DNA from: Albula goreensis
Taxonomy: Eukaryota; Chordata; Actinopteri; Albuliformes; Albulidae
Reading direction: 5' to 3'
DNA length: 64,000 nt
NCBI GenBank assembly: GCA_022829145.1
Contig: CM040746.1
Coordinates: forward strand, 16,718,290-16,782,289
Positions 54,641-64,000 of this stretch are shown here, one piece after another. A model generated the notes under the pieces. The model was not told where the DNA came from. It saw nothing but the letters and a program-made list of their open reading frames with translations, and made no database searches. Positions within the stretch are counted from its first letter, which is position 1. Each line of letters begins with the position of its first letter. Made by a program: the position numbers and the translations under genes.

Positions 54641-56913
54641 TAATGCCTGTCCGCTAATCCACTAAACACAAAGAGCAGAAAATGGCTGCAAGTGCATTTC
54701 CTTAAAGCGACAACGACCCATGAAAACAGCAAAGCAGATGGAAAGCTTGTTCTCGCATTAGAGCTGTACAACCACAGTCGACCCGCTTCGATTTGCCCCC
54801 TGTTCATGCGGACAACTAATCTAAGAGTATTCTGCAATACTATTTAATTTCCGTTTCTGAAGTGCATTATAATGTCATATGTTGAAATTCTTCTACCAAG
54901 ACACATGATTCCATACATACAATTTCATGTTTCATTATAGTGTTTCTATAAACTGCGTTCGGTGGTTTAAAAAATTAATAAACTACGCTACATCCTTGCC
55001 AGTAAATTGCCTTGTTCAGAGATGACCCAGTTGCTTCAATTATGAGATGATTAATTTTGGAGACTGCATGAAAACTACGAAGGGTTAACCTGTTGTGTCA
55101 ACGGACTTTGAGCCAAACAACTGTGTAAATATTAAGCAGGTAGCTGAAAAAGCAAATTTCTGAGAATTCTGAAATGCTCAAAATTATTGGTGAGGAACCC
55201 AAATATGTGCAATGGATCAACATAACCTTATTGTGTAAATAAACCTTGCACTCAAATTTGAACCGGAAGATAAGTAGCAATGTGGGAATTACTGGTGAAA
55301 TTATCATACATTGGGAAATGATTGCGACTTGTGTGTGTAGAATCGGTGTGAAAACAAAAATAATTAGGAGCTACACATCACTTCATTGGGATGATGTCTC
55401 CTCACTACGTTTGTTCATGTTAATTCCTCCTGTCGATGGACCATTTTTTTATATTACTTCAGTTGGTCGTTATTTCATTATTAATGAACACAATAAAATG
55501 CCTCTACAATAAATATTGAAAGTAATAAATGGTATCACCTTCATATATGTTATAATGAATGATCGAACCCTTGCTAATATACACCTGTCTTTGGTAAGTG
55601 TTCTAACATTGCAGTTATGCCCATTTCTGGTAATGTATTTATTAGAGGTGTGTTCCTCTGTGAGTTAAATAAAAATCATGCTCAAATGAAACATCAGAGA
55701 ATGATCAATTCAGGCACCCTGCAGTCACCCATGAACAAAGAGAATAAAATGGTACAGATCCACATTGTCAATGTTTGACAGAGGTACTTTAAGAAAAGTA
55801 TTTTCAATAGAGATGAGATTCTTGAGGGTGTAAGATTCATACAGAGAGTAACCCCACATAATGTGGCTTGAGAAAACTTGTGCTGCAAATGCAAACAGTC
55901 TGCACTTTTGTTAGGGTACAGAGACTGGGACAGCATATTTAGTGTAGTAGTTTTAATTTAAATGAACGGCTGATCATACGAAACGCGCGTTCTAGACTAT
56001 TCAAATGAACGCTTAACATGTAATGTCTCTTATTTGACAACACTTTTCAGTTGTCACACTGACCAACTATGGTCTATCCTTAATGGCCATAGAGGGTGGC
56101 ACCCTATTTGGTCTCTGGTTTATGAGACATCTTGTCAGATGAACTAATTACTGCTTACTTATAATTAAAAAAAATCCATTAAAAAAAGTTTGTGGAATTT
56201 TGTTAGTTCTGGTATGTGGCATAGGATAGACACTTAACAGCATTTTCAGTAGACATGAAAAATTATTGGGCAAATCAAGGACATTAGCCAGCTGTGTGGA
56301 TATAAATGGGGTGAAATTAAACTAGGAGCCAATACAGCACAGTCAGGTCAAACAGTGAAGACCATATACTCTGTTATGGGCATGGAAGTCATACAGTACA
56401 TAAATACTGTAATACCTTCACTTAAATTTGTTCAGTTCAGATCCCACATAATCTATGTAACTGATTTGTTTTTTCAATTATTGTTTGATACAGCAGTAAC
56501 ATGTATTAACATGCAAAATTGTAGAAGGGGAAAACAGATAACAGCAAATACAAGGATTATGTGCACCCCCTATAGGACAGTTTGTGTGATGGACTACTTC
56601 TAGCCATGCTGCAAAGTAAACTGTCCAAATGAGGCAGAAACACAAAATAAAAAGCGACAGACAACCAAACCAAGACCAACTTTGAAAACCATTATACATA
56701 AGGAATGAAATATATTCTTTTGGATGCTCAAAGAATAAGTCAATGCCATCAAGAGGAACAATGTATATAGAGACATTTAAAATAAGATTTTTAAAGCTCA
56801 CATTTTACAAGCACATATATACAACCAAATGAATGACATATGGGTATGGATACAGCAATAAATATAATATAAATCTCTACAGTGCATCTGTACAGTGCAT
56901 CTTCAGGTGTCTT
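54641..56913. other. CYFIP2-ITK intergenic region with the ITK 3'UTR
   Basis: AT-rich. The right part, below 56914, should be the ITK 3'UTR, but I see no clear minus-strand AATAAA near it. No exon, RNA gene or clear mobile element recognised. Confidence 0.4.
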
Positions 56914-63523
<6,610 letters not shown>

Positions 63524-64000
63524 CTGTTAAGAATGTGAGAACAAACGTATCTGAAATGACATTCCTAACACAGCGGCAAGCAGTAACTGCTTGTGAAGAA
63601 GAATGCTGTCATAGCGCAATTTGGATTTTCCTAACGCAAAGCCCATCCCAATGCTGCAACATTCCTGTTTCAAAGGATTAGCATGCATGCAGCTTTTGTT
63701 TTCCCCTCAGTGCAGAAGGGATCAATATAGTGTTCTCACATTATATGGTGGCCGAACAACTAATCTGTGAGGTGACATATAATTGGCCTCAGTTTCAGGG
63801 TGACACTGAGGCCAGTGATAGGTAACCTCACAGAACTGCAAGCTAGAGCTGGACACACTGTGGACAGGAATCAGTTCCAGACCCCAGGGTGCATCCAGTG
63901 ATGCAGTTCCATATCCAACCTGATAGACTCCAGTGATCTGGTTCATGTCTTTAGCTCATTCTGTTAACAGAGGTGACTTTCACCTTTCACTTTGAGATTA
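63524..64000 (-). other. ITK: ITK intron running off the right edge
   Basis: Upstream of the acceptor AACAG at 63524. The short open frame at 63722-63946 has no SH3, TH or PH resemblance. No repeat recognised. Confidence 0.6.

Overview
The window is vertebrate nuclear DNA, most likely from a ray-finned fish. Four protein genes have many short exons, GT-AG introns and long (CA)n tracts, and interspersed tRNA-derived SINEs end in the usual teleost tail. I assign no species. There are no operons, CRISPR arrays or prokaryotic features.

Layout. A tRNA-Val(AAC) gene lies on the minus strand at 620-692. AFAP1L1 (plus, 1298-14227) encodes an actin-filament adaptor. GRPEL2 (plus, 17380-22703) encodes a mitochondrial HSP70 nucleotide-exchange factor. 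A small two-exon gene of unknown identity (minus, 24925-25577) carries an apparent one-base frameshift. CYFIP2 (minus, coding 30047-47455, 28 coding exons, probable long 3'UTR to about 27195, possible noncoding first exon near 54522) is a WAVE-complex subunit. ITK (minus, 56914 to beyond the right edge) is a T-cell Tec-family kinase; its PH/TH part and most of the SH3 domain lie outside the window.

AFAP1L1-GRPEL2 and ITK-CYFIP2 each keep the gene order and direction known from human 5q. The two blocks, distant on human 5q, meet here tail to tail with only the small gene between. AFAP1L1, CYFIP2 and ITK all touch actin or Src/Tec-type signalling, but nothing in the sequence shows that they are co-regulated.

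The rest is introns, UTRs and repeats: SINEs, a 230-bp foldback element, two TA-flanked mariner-type MITEs in opposite orientation, and microsatellites. I found no undescribed biological system. The most interesting observation is in CYFIP2. The codon matching the known vertebrate A-to-I recoding site (Lys320 to Glu) is Glu in the genome, and the same exon has lost one glutamine codon at its 5' boundary. Two other points need checking: the AFAP1L1 exon 11/12 junction and the frameshift in the small gene.
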